A stretch of 7,560 nucleotides of DNA from JANPII01 sp031424915 (GCA_031424915.1 JANPII010000003.1:1-7560); one strand, 5' to 3'; positions 1-6,474 are shown, counted from the first letter of the stretch. Program-made: numbers and translations. The notes: generated by a model not told the origin, from the letters alone.

Positions 1-1
1 G

Positions 2-205
2 ATGCGGGCGGCATTTAATGGCCGTCGCCTGGTTATATTTTCAGGCGGAGAGAGTAGAGAGCTAGAAGCCTTATATACTGAGATTCAAGCGATTCGTGAT
101 GGAGGAGGCAACGGTTCCATTATCGGACGTAATACCTTCCAACGCCCACGGGATGAGGCATTAGCTATGCTAGCAAAGGTTATGGATATATATTCTTCTA
201 AGTAG
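2..205 (+). CDS. Class I fructose-bisphosphate aldolase, C-terminal fragment (5' end outside window)
   Basis: This is the last 67 codons of a class I (Schiff-base) fructose-bisphosphate aldolase of the FbaB/DhnA-like family, which interconverts fructose 1,6-bisphosphate and the two triose phosphates in the cytoplasm. The visible part carries the end of the TIM barrel: a strand with IFSGG (about residues 12-16 here), then GGGNGSIIGRNTFQRP (about 34-49), the phosphate-binding glycine-rich strand and 'RNTFQRP' signature of this family. The closing helix is DEALAMLAKVMDIY. The catalytic lysine lies upstream, outside the window. The ATG at position 2 is almost certainly internal, not the start. 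The stop TAG at 203-205 lies 26 bases before the next gene in the same direction, with no hairpin between, so read-through into rnhB is likely. Family assignment is by recognition of these motifs. Confidence 0.88.
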   Translation: MRAAFNGRRLVIFSGGESRELEALYTEIQAIRDGGGNGSIIGRNTFQRPRDEALAMLAKVMDIYSSK

Positions 206-220
206 TGTAGTTAGGTTCAA

Positions 221-226
221 AGGGAG
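221..226 (+). promoter_or_regulatory. Ribosome binding site for rnhB
   Basis: AGGGAG ends five bases before the GTG at 232-234. It supports that GTG as the rnhB start, because no ATG lies between it and the conserved N-terminal strand. Confidence 0.6.
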
Positions 227-231
227 CTAAA

Positions 232-834
232 GTGAATTTTGATATAGAATTAGCCCTTGGCGGCGATAATATCATTGGTATAGATGAGGCAGGACGGGGG
301 CCCTTAGCAGGCCCGGTAGTGGCGGCTGCTGTGATCTTACCCTCCCCTAATATTGTAGTTGGAATCAATGATTCCAAGAAGCTTAGTCCCGCTCGTAGAT
401 CATTTTTATATGAGCAGCTCATTACGAAATGCATATATGCTGTCGGCATAGCTTCGCCAGAAGAAATTGACGAATATAATATCCTAAAAGCCACGATGCT
501 TGCTATGCGCCGTGCTCGAGATAAAATAGCGGGAGGTAAGGCCATCCTGATTGATGGTAATGCCAACCCTTTTAATAGCGAACATAAGGCCCAAACTGTG
601 ATAGGAGGTGACGCCAAATCCCTCACTATTGCAGCCGCTTCTATTATTGCCAAAGTAACTCGTGATAGAATAATGGATGAACTACATAACCAATTTCCTC
701 AGTATGGTTGGATACAAAACAAGGGATATGGTACTGCTACACATCGAGCTGCTATACATCAACATGGCATCACTCCCATACATAGGCGTAGTTTTATGAA
801 AAAACTGGCGCAAAAAGAACTGGACTGGCTATGA
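232..834 (+). CDS. rnhB: Ribonuclease HII
   Basis: RNase HII is a cytoplasmic, metal-dependent endonuclease that cuts the RNA strand of RNA-DNA hybrids. It starts removal of misincorporated ribonucleotides and helps clear primers. The 200-residue product matches the usual length. Signatures are GIDEAGRGPLAGPVVAAAVI (16-35), NDSKKLS (46-52), LIDGN (106-110), GGDAKSLTIAAASIIAKVTRD (from 125) and FPQYGW...KGYGTATH (135-172 region). The acidic catalytic set is visible by comparison with E. coli RnhB: D18, E19, D108 and D127. The C-terminal HRRSF (184-188) is also typical. The start is GTG at 232, backed by a Shine-Dalgarno site. It follows the aldolase by 26 bases and overlaps the glycosyltransferase start by four bases (ATGA), so the three are probably one transcript with translational coupling. 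An antisense open frame over this gene is a shadow. Confidence 0.96.
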   Translation: MNFDIELALGGDNIIGIDEAGRGPLAGPVVAAAVILPSPNIVVGINDSKKLSPARRSFLYEQLITKCIYAVGIASPEEIDEYNILKATMLAMRRARDKIAGGKAILIDGNANPFNSEHKAQTVIGGDAKSLTIAAASIIAKVTRDRIMDELHNQFPQYGWIQNKGYGTATHRAAIHQHGITPIHRRSFMKKLAQKELDWL

Positions 835-1952
835 CACCACGTAAACTTTTGCTTGTTGCTTCTGAAGACTCATATTTTTTCTTACATCTATTGCCCATAG
901 CACGAGAAGCTATCAAAGCTGGTTTTGAGGTAGCCCTAGCCACGCAAGTTAGTGATAAACAAGCATTACTAGAGCGCGAAGGTATTAAGATTTTTCCACT
1001 AAAAATACGTCGCGCTAGCCTTAATGTCTTTGCCGATATCTGTACTATATGGCAACTGATTAAAATTTACCGTCACTTTCGTCCCCATGTTGTTCAACAT
1101 TTTGCCATCAAGCCCATTCTATATGGCACCCTAACAGCGTGGTGGTGCAGTGTGCCACGTATCATCAACACATTTGTTGGTACAGGCCTATTATTTAATT
1201 CGCAAAATCTCAGTTTAATGATAGCACGATGGCCAGTAATTAGCGCGTTACGCATGTTATTTCAGCGCTGCCAAGGCTGTTTTATCGTCCAAAATGAAGA
1301 TGACCGCAAGCTATTACTACACTATCAATTAGCTGAGCCAGAACGCATTATTAAGCAATGCTGCGTTGGAGTAGATTTTAATACATTCTATCCTGCACCT
1401 GAGCCTGCAGGCGTTCCTGTATTTACTCTTGCTGCGCGGCTATTACACACCAAAGGGGTAGGGGAATTTGTAGAAGCAGCACGTATCCTGCGACAGCGCA
1501 GTGTTACTATACGGATGGTTCTAGTGGGGGAGCCGGATTTAGCCAACCCAACCAGTGTAACTATGCCTGAAATTCAAGCATGGCAAGAAGAGGGTATTAT
1601 AGAATGGTGGGGCAAGCGTAGTGATATGACGCAGGTTTGGCATGCAACAAATGTTTCTGTACTACCCTCATATAGTGAAGGCATAAGCCGCAGCCAGTTA
1701 GAGGCAGCTGCATGCCATCGTGCTCTTATTACCACCGATGCACCAGGTTGCCGGGATTTGGTACAACATCAGGTAGATGGCCTACTAGTACGCCTTAAGG
1801 ACCCAGTGGATCTTGCAGATGCTATAAGTCTACTTGCCTCAAATGCTAGATTACGACACGATCTTGCTACTGCTGCATACGAAAAAGTGCGTGCGAATTA
1901 TGAAGAAAAATTACTGGCACGCAAAGTAGTAGATTTCTATTCTAATTGCTAG
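831..1952 (+). CDS. Glycosyltransferase, GT-B fold, family 4 type
   Basis: The 373-residue protein is a GT4-type retaining glycosyltransferase, which moves a sugar from a nucleotide-sugar donor to a lipid or glycan acceptor at the inner face of the membrane. The N-terminal Rossmann domain (about 1-185) begins KLLLVASEDSYFF and has the PHVVQHF strand (85-91) and GTG near 117-119. The C-terminal donor domain has FTLAARLLHTKGVGEF (198-213), with R203 and K208 where this family binds the donor phosphates. It also has PSYSEGISRSQLEAAAC (279-295), containing the EX7E pair E283/E291, then TTDAPGCRDLV (301-311). No signal peptide is visible. The ATG overlaps the rnhB stop (ATGA, 831-834), so it is translationally coupled. 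It resembles enzymes that add N-acetylated hexosamines in capsule or O-antigen pathways, but donor and acceptor cannot be read from sequence. No other glycan gene is in the window. Confidence 0.88.
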   Translation: MTPRKLLLVASEDSYFFLHLLPIAREAIKAGFEVALATQVSDKQALLEREGIKIFPLKIRRASLNVFADICTIWQLIKIYRHFRPHVVQHFAIKPILYGTLTAWWCSVPRIINTFVGTGLLFNSQNLSLMIARWPVISALRMLFQRCQGCFIVQNEDDRKLLLHYQLAEPERIIKQCCVGVDFNTFYPAPEPAGVPVFTLAARLLHTKGVGEFVEAARILRQRSVTIRMVLVGEPDLANPTSVTMPEIQAWQEEGIIEWWGKRSDMTQVWHATNVSVLPSYSEGISRSQLEAAACHRALITTDAPGCRDLVQHQVDGLLVRLKDPVDLADAISLLASNARLRHDLATAAYEKVRANYEEKLLARKVVDFYSNC

Positions 1953-1973
1953 CATTTCATAAAGCTTTAAGAG

Positions 1974-1993
1974 GAGCTTATAATATTAAGCTC
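1974..1993. other. Small hairpin after the glycosyltransferase gene
   Basis: GAGCTTA (1974-1980) and TAAGCTC (1987-1993) form a perfect 7-bp stem with a six-base loop, 21 bases after the glycosyltransferase stop. No T-run follows on the + strand, so this is not a standard intrinsic terminator. It may stabilise the 3' end of the upstream transcript, or be chance in AT-rich DNA. The rest of the 1953-2085 gap holds only the promoter listed separately. Confidence 0.3.
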
Positions 1994-2021
1994 AAGGAAA
2001 GTTAGAATTACTTAAATATGG

Positions 2022-2050
2022 TTGCAATTCCTTGATTTACTTGTTATAGT
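2022..2050 (+). promoter_or_regulatory. Candidate sigma-70 promoter for the ankyrin-like gene at 2086
   Basis: TTGCAA (2022-2027) and TATAGT (2045-2050) are separated by exactly 17 bases, and a TG at 2042-2043 makes an extended -10 (TGtTATAGT). Transcription would start near 2057, leaving a leader of about 29 bases before the ATG at 2086. This suggests the gene at 2086 has its own promoter rather than being the last gene of the rnhB operon. Confidence 0.5.
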
Positions 2051-2085
2051 TTTCAATGTTTTGATAACCAATCATTAGGTATGAT

Positions 2086-2748
2086 ATGCTGCAAGCAAAT
2101 AGAATTTTTCCTACCATGGCAGGACTTATCTACAGAGGCAATGTGAGCCCGGGCCCATCTATAATTTTATCTACCACACACCTAAAGTTAGGGGTTAGGT
2201 CGATAATTCACCTTGCATCGCTTTTTGGAGAAACCCCCGCTGGTCAAACAGCCTCTGAGCGTCTCCAAGAGCTACTTAATGAAGCTGCAGTGTCAGGCAA
2301 CAATAGGAGGATTCAAGAGTTACTAATATGCCTTCATCGAGGATCTGGCTTATGGTATAATTTGGAACAGGTACTTTACAATGCAGCTTCTAGAGGCCAT
2401 AAAGAAACCGTAGAAATCACAATGAAAAAAGCCTTGGATGCTCCTAGCTTTGGCCCTAATGCAATTCGACGCATATATAGTCCTGAGTACTTTGGGTTCT
2501 TAACTATAGCAGCCCAATTACCGGACCAAGGCATTATAGATGCTATATTGCAGCATTATCCAAAATATCAGAAAGATCTGCCTTTAGAGGTTGATAGCCC
2601 GGAGTACAAGAAGTTATATCAAACTGCAGAGGATAGCAACTCTCCTATGCAGGAGTTTCTAAGAAACTTACACATTAGCTCGGAGGCAACAACATCAGAT
2701 ACCTGGACAAACAAAATATCAAGACCACCTAGAAAGATGGAGCTTTGA
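2086..2748 (+). CDS. Hypothetical protein with ankyrin-like helix pairs
   Basis: I do not recognise this 220-residue protein as a named family. Residues 60-82 (LQELLNEAAVSGNNRRIQEL), 93-117 (LEQVLYNAASRGHKETVEI) and 136-157 (FGFLTIAAQ...IIDAIL) each look like the helix-turn-helix core of an ankyrin unit, with 'AA..G....V' spacing. The connecting loops lack the usual 'G.TPLH' start, so the repeats are degenerate. Residues 1-57 and 165-220 are polar with no clear domain, and there is no signal peptide or membrane segment. The start ATG at 2086 has AGG at 2077-2079 six bases upstream; an ATG at 2081 is in another frame and soon stops. A good promoter lies just upstream. Two ankyrin genes lie nearby on the other strand, but this protein lacks the cap motif they share. 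It may be a host-directed effector or a decaying ankyrin gene. Confidence 0.65.
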   Translation: MLQANRIFPTMAGLIYRGNVSPGPSIILSTTHLKLGVRSIIHLASLFGETPAGQTASERLQELLNEAAVSGNNRRIQELLICLHRGSGLWYNLEQVLYNAASRGHKETVEITMKKALDAPSFGPNAIRRIYSPEYFGFLTIAAQLPDQGIIDAILQHYPKYQKDLPLEVDSPEYKKLYQTAEDSNSPMQEFLRNLHISSEATTSDTWTNKISRPPRKMEL

Positions 2749-2811
2749 CAAGGTAGCTACCGCAATCAATAGACATCTTCTTCCATCGCAAGTACAATGC
2801 CAAGATATAGT
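2745..2811 (+). promoter_or_regulatory. Weak promoter elements upstream of ccmA
   Basis: A perfect -35 hexamer TTGACA occupies 2745-2750, overlapping the TGA stop of the preceding gene, but the six bases 17 downstream (2768-2773, AATAGA) are a poor -10. A better -10-like TATAGT sits at 2806-2811, without a matching -35. Either could serve ccmAB; the sequence does not decide. The 80-base gap holds no terminator, so read-through from the ankyrin-like gene is also possible. Confidence 0.25.
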
Positions 2812-2828
2812 AGATCGCGTCTGTATTT

Positions 2829-3446
2829 ATGTTAACACTAAACCACTTAGAGATTGTACGAACTGATATACTACGGCTCCGTCCACTTAGTATTACTATG
2901 TTACCAGGTGCTTGCGTTTTACTAACAGGGGCAAATGGGGCAGGCAAAAGCACGGCTTTGAAAATGCTAGCTACGCTTAGCCCACCACAGGCTGGAACAA
3001 TGTTTATGTATGACACGGATATCATAACAGCACTAGATGAATACCGTAGCTTGCTATGTTATATTAGCGATGATGAGACTATAGATCCTGAGGCCACAGT
3101 GCTAGATAACCTAATGCTATGGGCCCAATTATATCAAAGAGAGCTAGCCCTTAGTGCAGCGCTTTTTGGGTTTGGTCTGGATGATGTAATAGATGAGGCA
3201 GTAAGCTCTTTATCACGCGGGATGCAGCGCCGTGTACAGTTAGCACGTTTATTGCTAAGCAACGCAGTAATATGGTTGCTTGATGAGCCTTTTGTGCATC
3301 TGGATATGCAGGCTGCCGAATATCTGGCCAATGTGATAAATATAAAATGTCGCAATGGCGGGGTTGTGATTTTATCATCCCATCAATCTGTGGCGCTACT
3401 CCCTAATGCAGCAAACCTATCTTTGGAGGATTGGCAGGATGAGTAG
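2829..3446 (+). CDS. ccmA: Haem exporter ATP-binding protein CcmA
   Basis: CcmA is the ATPase of the CcmABCD machinery (cytochrome c maturation System I). Its ATP hydrolysis frees holo-CcmE from CcmC so that haem can be passed to apocytochrome c. It sits on the cytoplasmic face, bound to CcmB. The 205-residue length is that of typical CcmA. Visible are Walker A GANGAGKST (34-42), the ABC signature LSRGMQRRVQLAR (128-140, with M where LSxGQ-type motifs have Q), Walker B VIWLLDEP (147-154), D-loop D159 and switch H185 in SSHQ. Residues 78-90 replace the Q-loop with acidic residues and no glutamine. The start ATG at 2829 has no convincing Shine-Dalgarno site, but it gives the right N-terminus. 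The gene overlaps ccmB by eight bases. No ccmC, ccmD or ccmE is in the window; in many Rickettsiales these genes are scattered. Confidence 0.9.
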   Translation: MLTLNHLEIVRTDILRLRPLSITMLPGACVLLTGANGAGKSTALKMLATLSPPQAGTMFMYDTDIITALDEYRSLLCYISDDETIDPEATVLDNLMLWAQLYQRELALSAALFGFGLDDVIDEAVSSLSRGMQRRVQLARLLLSNAVIWLLDEPFVHLDMQAAEYLANVINIKCRNGGVVILSSHQSVALLPNAANLSLEDWQDE

Positions 3447-4119
3447 AATCGCTGCTCAGTTTCGTCCCCAAGCAAAGACTGTATGTTATTTAGTATGGCA
3501 GAGGCAATGCCGCTTGATAAAATTAAAACAAAAGGAGCTATTAATTACGCTCATCTTTTTTCTAACAGTAATCAGCTCATTCCATATAGCCATAGGACAG
3601 GGAAATATGCCGATTGAAGTTGCTTCAGCTACGCTTTTCAGCAGCTGGCTTTTTGCCTTAATGCTACCATTCAGTACTATGCTAGAGAATGATTTTCGTC
3701 GTGGCTTTCTACAGCAATTTTACTTAACAGGAGTGTGGTTTGAACTAATAGTATTAGCGCAATACTTAGGTTATATAGCTTACTACGTCATTTTGTGCTT
3801 ACTAGTATTCCCGCTGGCCATGCTGTTGCTACATATTGATTGGAATCTATGGCCTGTGTTCATTGCTGGAGGACTTCTTTTGACTCTCAGCGTGGGCTTA
3901 ATTTTAATGCTTTGTAATGCCCTAGTGCTAGGAAGTGCATCGCATACGCTGATCGGTATTATTGCCCTACCTCTGGCTATCCCATGCCTTATCCTTATTA
4001 CACTTAGCACACAACAAGCGGCTTACTTGCTAGTGATGCTGGCCCTATGGTTGGGACTTGTACCATTATGTATTTTGGCTACTAGCACAGCTGTTATTGC
4101 AGCTTTTGAGGATGGGTAG
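3439..4119 (+). CDS. ccmB: Haem exporter permease CcmB
   Basis: CcmB is the integral membrane partner of CcmA in cytochrome c maturation. The 226-residue product has about six hydrophobic segments (roughly 34-52, 61-82, 101-131, 138-163, 171-190 and 193-220), matching CcmB topology and length. Family marks are LENDFRRGFLQQFYLTG (82-98), the cytoplasmic loop contacting CcmA, and IIALPLAIPCLILITL (174-189), equivalent to the 'LPL..P.LIF' stretch. I chose ATG 3439 because GGAGG at 3425-3429 lies nine bases upstream and the protein then begins MSRIAAQF. An upstream in-frame ATG at 3406 would add 11 residues inside ccmA and has no such site. The eight-base overlap with ccmA indicates coupled translation. 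The basic N-terminal 30 residues are rather long before the first membrane segment. The gene converges with an ankyrin gene across a 52-base gap with no terminator seen. Confidence 0.9.
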   Translation: MSRIAAQFRPQAKTVCYLVWQRQCRLIKLKQKELLITLIFFLTVISSFHIAIGQGNMPIEVASATLFSSWLFALMLPFSTMLENDFRRGFLQQFYLTGVWFELIVLAQYLGYIAYYVILCLLVFPLAMLLLHIDWNLWPVFIAGGLLLTLSVGLILMLCNALVLGSASHTLIGIIALPLAIPCLILITLSTQQAAYLLVMLALWLGLVPLCILATSTAVIAAFEDG

Positions 4120-4171
4120 CCCGCTATTTCACTTTGCTGATTCTTAAGCGCCACTCACATGAAGGAATACA

Positions 4172-5584
4172 TTACTTCTGTATTGCTAGCTTCACCGCCT
4201 CATTTACCACACTTAAATAATTCGAAAGTTTAGATATATCTAAACCATATTTTAGAAAAATACTTAGAGCTGCCGCGTCTCCATTTTGTGCCGCATATTC
4301 ATAAGGCGCAACAGGATTATCTCCTCTATTATTCATATCAGCACTTAAGCTTAATAGCTTGTCAATGATGGTATAATTCCGCTTGCAAGTGGCGAGAAAT
4401 AAAGGTGTACAGCCCTTATTGTCACAAGTATTGGGATTAGCTTTCTTCTCAAGAAGTTTAATAGCAACAGGATTTTTTCCTTGCACTATAGCTAAGCTCA
4501 AAGCGGTATGCCCCAATTCATCTATTGCATCTATGTTTTTCTCTTGGTGTTTTTGTTCATCTAGCTTCTTGGCTGACGCTGAGCGGTGCCGGGAGCTACT
4601 TCCAGTGTCTAATATAACAATAGCTGCGTCCAATAAGTAAGAAGCCCACCCCTGGCTCTCATTTTTGGTAGAAGCAGTAGTTGTTGACACATTATTTGAA
4701 GGCGCATTCATGAAGTCTAAAGCATGATTTACAGCTTCAGGATATTTTTCAAGTTCAGTAAGGTCTAACCCATGTTTTATAAAAAAACTTAAGAGTCGGG
4801 CATCATCTTGCTCAGCGGCATATTCAAAAGGTGCAATAGCCACTTTAATTAAAGGTTCTAGGGTAAAAGGATTATACATATTAGCGCCCTTATTTAGCAG
4901 CTCCTCCATACGATCATAATTTCTATCGACTGTAGCCTGAAGCAAGGACTTATCTCCACCTTCCTCAGGAATGTTCTGCTCTACGGAATCTGCTTTAGCT
5001 TGATTTAAAGCTGTAGGCGGCGAAAAAGTATTTTGCAACGTTGATGAAGTAGTTTGAGTGCGTACCATAGGTTGCCTCGATTTTTCAATTCTTGGAAGAG
5101 TTGGGGTATGAGTTGGTGTCAGACATTGTGCAAAAATTTCTAGAGCCAGGGGATCTTTATGTACATCTGCATAGGCTTCAGCTATACCTCTGGTCTCCGC
5201 TTCTCCGAACTCACATACAATCCTTCTGTCAGCACCTGCAAACAATAGAGCCTTGATAAGCTCATAATTTTTGTTAATAGTAGCTATAAACAATGGGGTG
5301 CGATTGTCAGCATCGGTGATATTTAGATCGGCTCCTTGTTTGATAAGATATAAAGCTATGTTATTTTGGCCAGTAGCCACTGCCCAAGCTAAAGCAGTAC
5401 GTTTATACTGACCCTGGGCATCTATATCATGTCCTTGTTCTAAATATTTTCTAACACCCTCTAGATTGCCATCACATGCTGCTTGAGCTAAATAAGTTTG
5501 TCCGTCTTGATGGCCTTCGATCTTGCCTTCTACAACCATTTTGGGGCCTGTCTCAATGGGGAAATTTTGCTCACCTGATATCAT
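4172..5584 (-). CDS. Ankyrin-repeat protein, long paralogue (470 aa)
   Basis: This protein has three ankyrin blocks separated by polar linkers. Block A (about 29-123) has three clear units, including RTALAWAVATGQ (62-73) and ADNRTPLFIATINKNY (92-107). Block B (about 211-288) starts SLLQATVDRNYDRMEELL (213-230). Block C (about 349-470) has GHTALSLAIVQGK (358-370) and GCTPLFLATCKRNY (391-404). Blocks B and C each end in a cap motif, P-[FY]-E-Y-A-A at 252 and 427, running into K-x-G-L-D and Y-x-x-x-V-N; a decayed version (AYADVHKDPLALEIF, 137-151) closes block A. The linkers at 155-205 and 290-347 are rich in Ser, Thr, Gln and Lys. There is no signal peptide, membrane segment or enzyme domain. 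Start ATG (5582-5584) has AAGAGG eight bases upstream. The shorter paralogue lies 70 bases upstream in the same direction. Such proteins often bind host proteins, but the target here is unknown. Confidence 0.9.
   Translation of the reverse strand: MISGEQNFPIETGPKMVVEGKIEGHQDGQTYLAQAACDGNLEGVRKYLEQGHDIDAQGQYKRTALAWAVATGQNNIALYLIKQGADLNITDADNRTPLFIATINKNYELIKALLFAGADRRIVCEFGEAETRGIAEAYADVHKDPLALEIFAQCLTPTHTPTLPRIEKSRQPMVRTQTTSSTLQNTFSPPTALNQAKADSVEQNIPEEGGDKSLLQATVDRNYDRMEELLNKGANMYNPFTLEPLIKVAIAPFEYAAEQDDARLLSFFIKHGLDLTELEKYPEAVNHALDFMNAPSNNVSTTTASTKNESQGWASYLLDAAIVILDTGSSSRHRSASAKKLDEQKHQEKNIDAIDELGHTALSLAIVQGKNPVAIKLLEKKANPNTCDNKGCTPLFLATCKRNYTIIDKLLSLSADMNNRGDNPVAPYEYAAQNGDAAALSIFLKYGLDISKLSNYLSVVNEAVKLAIQK
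5279..5333. repeat. 55-base direct repeat, copy 1 (inside long ankyrin gene)
   Basis: This segment matches 5880-5934 at 51 of 55 positions when the two are laid side by side. It encodes the LNITDxDNRTPLFIAT core in both ankyrin genes. Three of the four differences fall at third codon positions and one changes Ala to Val. Confidence 0.85.
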
Positions 5585-5615
5585 ATATGTTACCTCTTGA
5601 TTTGATGTTTTAGTG

Positions 5616-5640
5616 TGGGCGCTTATTTAATCAACGCCCA
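5616..5640. other. GC-rich inverted repeat between the two ankyrin genes
   Basis: TGGGCG (5616-5621) and CGCCCA (5635-5640) form a 6-bp GC-rich stem with a 13-base AT-rich loop in the 70-base gap between the tandem ankyrin genes. No T-run follows on either strand, so it is not a classical terminator. It lies between the stop of the upstream gene and the Shine-Dalgarno site of the downstream one, where it could be an operator, a processing hairpin or a weak attenuator. On the - strand TTGATT (in the loop) and TAAAAC, 16 bases further on, could be weak promoter hexamers. Confidence 0.35.
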
Positions 5641-5654
5641 ACTTGGATATATTA

Positions 5655-6260
5655 TTATTGTATTGATATCTGCACTGCCTTATTAACAACATCCATATAG
5701 CTTGCAAGACTTTGGATATTTAAACCATGTTTGATATAAACACTTACGGCCTGTATATCACCTTTTTGTGCTGCATATTCGTAAGGCGTAATAGTACAGG
5801 TTGGATTCAGATTGCCTACAATATGCATGTTAGCGCCTGCTGCTAGCAAACACCCCATAATTCCGTAGCTCTGCTTAACAGTAGCTATAAACAACGGGGT
5901 GCGATTGTCAACATCAGTGATATTTAGATTGGCTTTTTGCTCTACTAAGTAACGGACTACGTTATCTTTCCCTTGATCTACTGCCCACCCTAAAGCAGTA
6001 CGCTCAAATTTGCCTTTTGCGTCTATATTTGTGCCCGCCTCTACATATTTTTGAACTGTATCTAGCTTTCCATGTCGCGCTGCATCGCATATAAGATTTT
6101 GATTATCCTTTCTAAAAGGTTTTTCTCCTAAATTAGCAACAGCCCCTGGAAACGGTGATACTAAGGCAGACACTACATTACCTATGGCCCCAGACCAGCG
6201 TGAGTCATTAGGAGATTGTGGATTGTTTGGTTGGGTGTTATTGATATCTTTTGATTGCAT
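5655..6260 (-). CDS. Ankyrin-repeat protein, short paralogue (201 aa)
   Basis: This is a 201-residue ankyrin protein with a polar N-terminus (1-22, rich in Asn, Gln, Pro and Ser) and a mildly hydrophobic stretch at 24-44 (GAIGNVVSALVSPFPGAVAN) that is too weak to call a membrane segment. Ankyrin units run from about 54 to 150: NLICDAARHGKLDTVQKYV (55-73), RTALGWAVDQGKDNVVRYLV (87-106) and NRTPLFIATVKQSYGIM (119-135). The end is the cap motif PYEYAAQKGD (159-168), then KHGLNI (177-182) and Y-x-x-VVNKAV (188-196), shared with the longer paralogue next door. Start ATG (6258-6260) has AGGAG nine bases upstream (6270-6274), and a TATATA/TATAAA -10-like sequence precedes that, without a good -35. 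The layout is equivalent to one block of the long paralogue, so this may be the ancestral unit. Its function is not readable; a host-interaction role is inferred from family and context only. Confidence 0.9.
   Translation of the reverse strand: MQSKDINNTQPNNPQSPNDSRWSGAIGNVVSALVSPFPGAVANLGEKPFRKDNQNLICDAARHGKLDTVQKYVEAGTNIDAKGKFERTALGWAVDQGKDNVVRYLVEQKANLNITDVDNRTPLFIATVKQSYGIMGCLLAAGANMHIVGNLNPTCTITPYEYAAQKGDIQAVSVYIKHGLNIQSLASYMDVVNKAVQISIQ
5880..5934. repeat. 55-base direct repeat, copy 2 (inside short ankyrin gene)
   Basis: Partner of 5279-5333, with 51 of 55 bases identical. Flanking parts of the two genes are clearly less alike, so this core is either under strong constraint or has been homogenised by gene conversion. 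Confidence 0.85.
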
Positions 6261-6474
6261 GATGTAAATCTCCTGAATTTATATAAAGCGCAACAACATA
6301 CTGCTACGCATCAACAAATATATGAGCTTGGATTAAATGTGCCGTCCAGTTGAATTTTTAAAAAAATACATACAATGTAATAAATTTAATTAGTACTTCG
6401 ATAAATTTTAAACAGAGGGACACTACATAACTATTATTAAACACGTTAGTTAAGAGCAGGATAAGTAAGAGATT
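6261..6474. other. AT-rich noncoding gap between nusB and the ankyrin genes
   Basis: No open frame of note lies in these 214 bases. On the - strand they hold the leader and Shine-Dalgarno site of the short ankyrin gene (6261-6290), a weak hairpin with a T-tract (6360-6379) and, nearer the nusB stop, a 6-bp AT-only inverted repeat (TAACTA 6428-6433, TAGTTA 6447-6452). I see no RNA gene or riboswitch. Confidence 0.6.
6360..6379 (-). terminator. Weak candidate terminator downstream of nusB
   Basis: Read on the - strand, TACAT-TGT-ATGTA (6379 down to 6367) forms a 5-bp stem followed directly by seven T (6366-6360). The position, about 95 bases after the nusB stop and before the ankyrin gene leader, suits the end of the tRNA-ribH-nusB transcript. 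The stem is almost all A-T pairs and its loop is three bases, so strength is doubtful. Confidence 0.3.

Noticed and set aside
198..653. 151-codon open frame on the - strand over rnhB
   Set aside because: It is antisense to a clear rnhB with all catalytic motifs, and its product resembles no family I recognise.
2729..3355. Open frames on the - strand over ccmA (2729-3025, 3134-3355, 3151-3378)
   Set aside because: They are shadows of the ABC ATPase, whose Walker A, signature and Walker B motifs are all in the + frame.
3783..4010. 75-codon - strand frame inside ccmB
   Set aside because: Antisense to a coherent six-segment membrane protein; it has no recognisable domain.
4166..4184. AATACA/TGTATT inverted repeat as a bidirectional terminator between ccmB and the ankyrin gene
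   Set aside because: The stem is six bp and AT-rich, has no T-run on either side and overlaps the ankyrin stop codon; chance is likely.
4383..4640. 85-codon + strand frame inside the long ankyrin gene
   Set aside because: The - strand frame has clear ankyrin repeats across the same region, so this is a shadow.
4172..6260. Ankyrin repeats as a CRISPR or tandem DNA repeat array
   Set aside because: The repeats are diverged coding units with codon-position differences, not regularly spaced identical DNA repeats.
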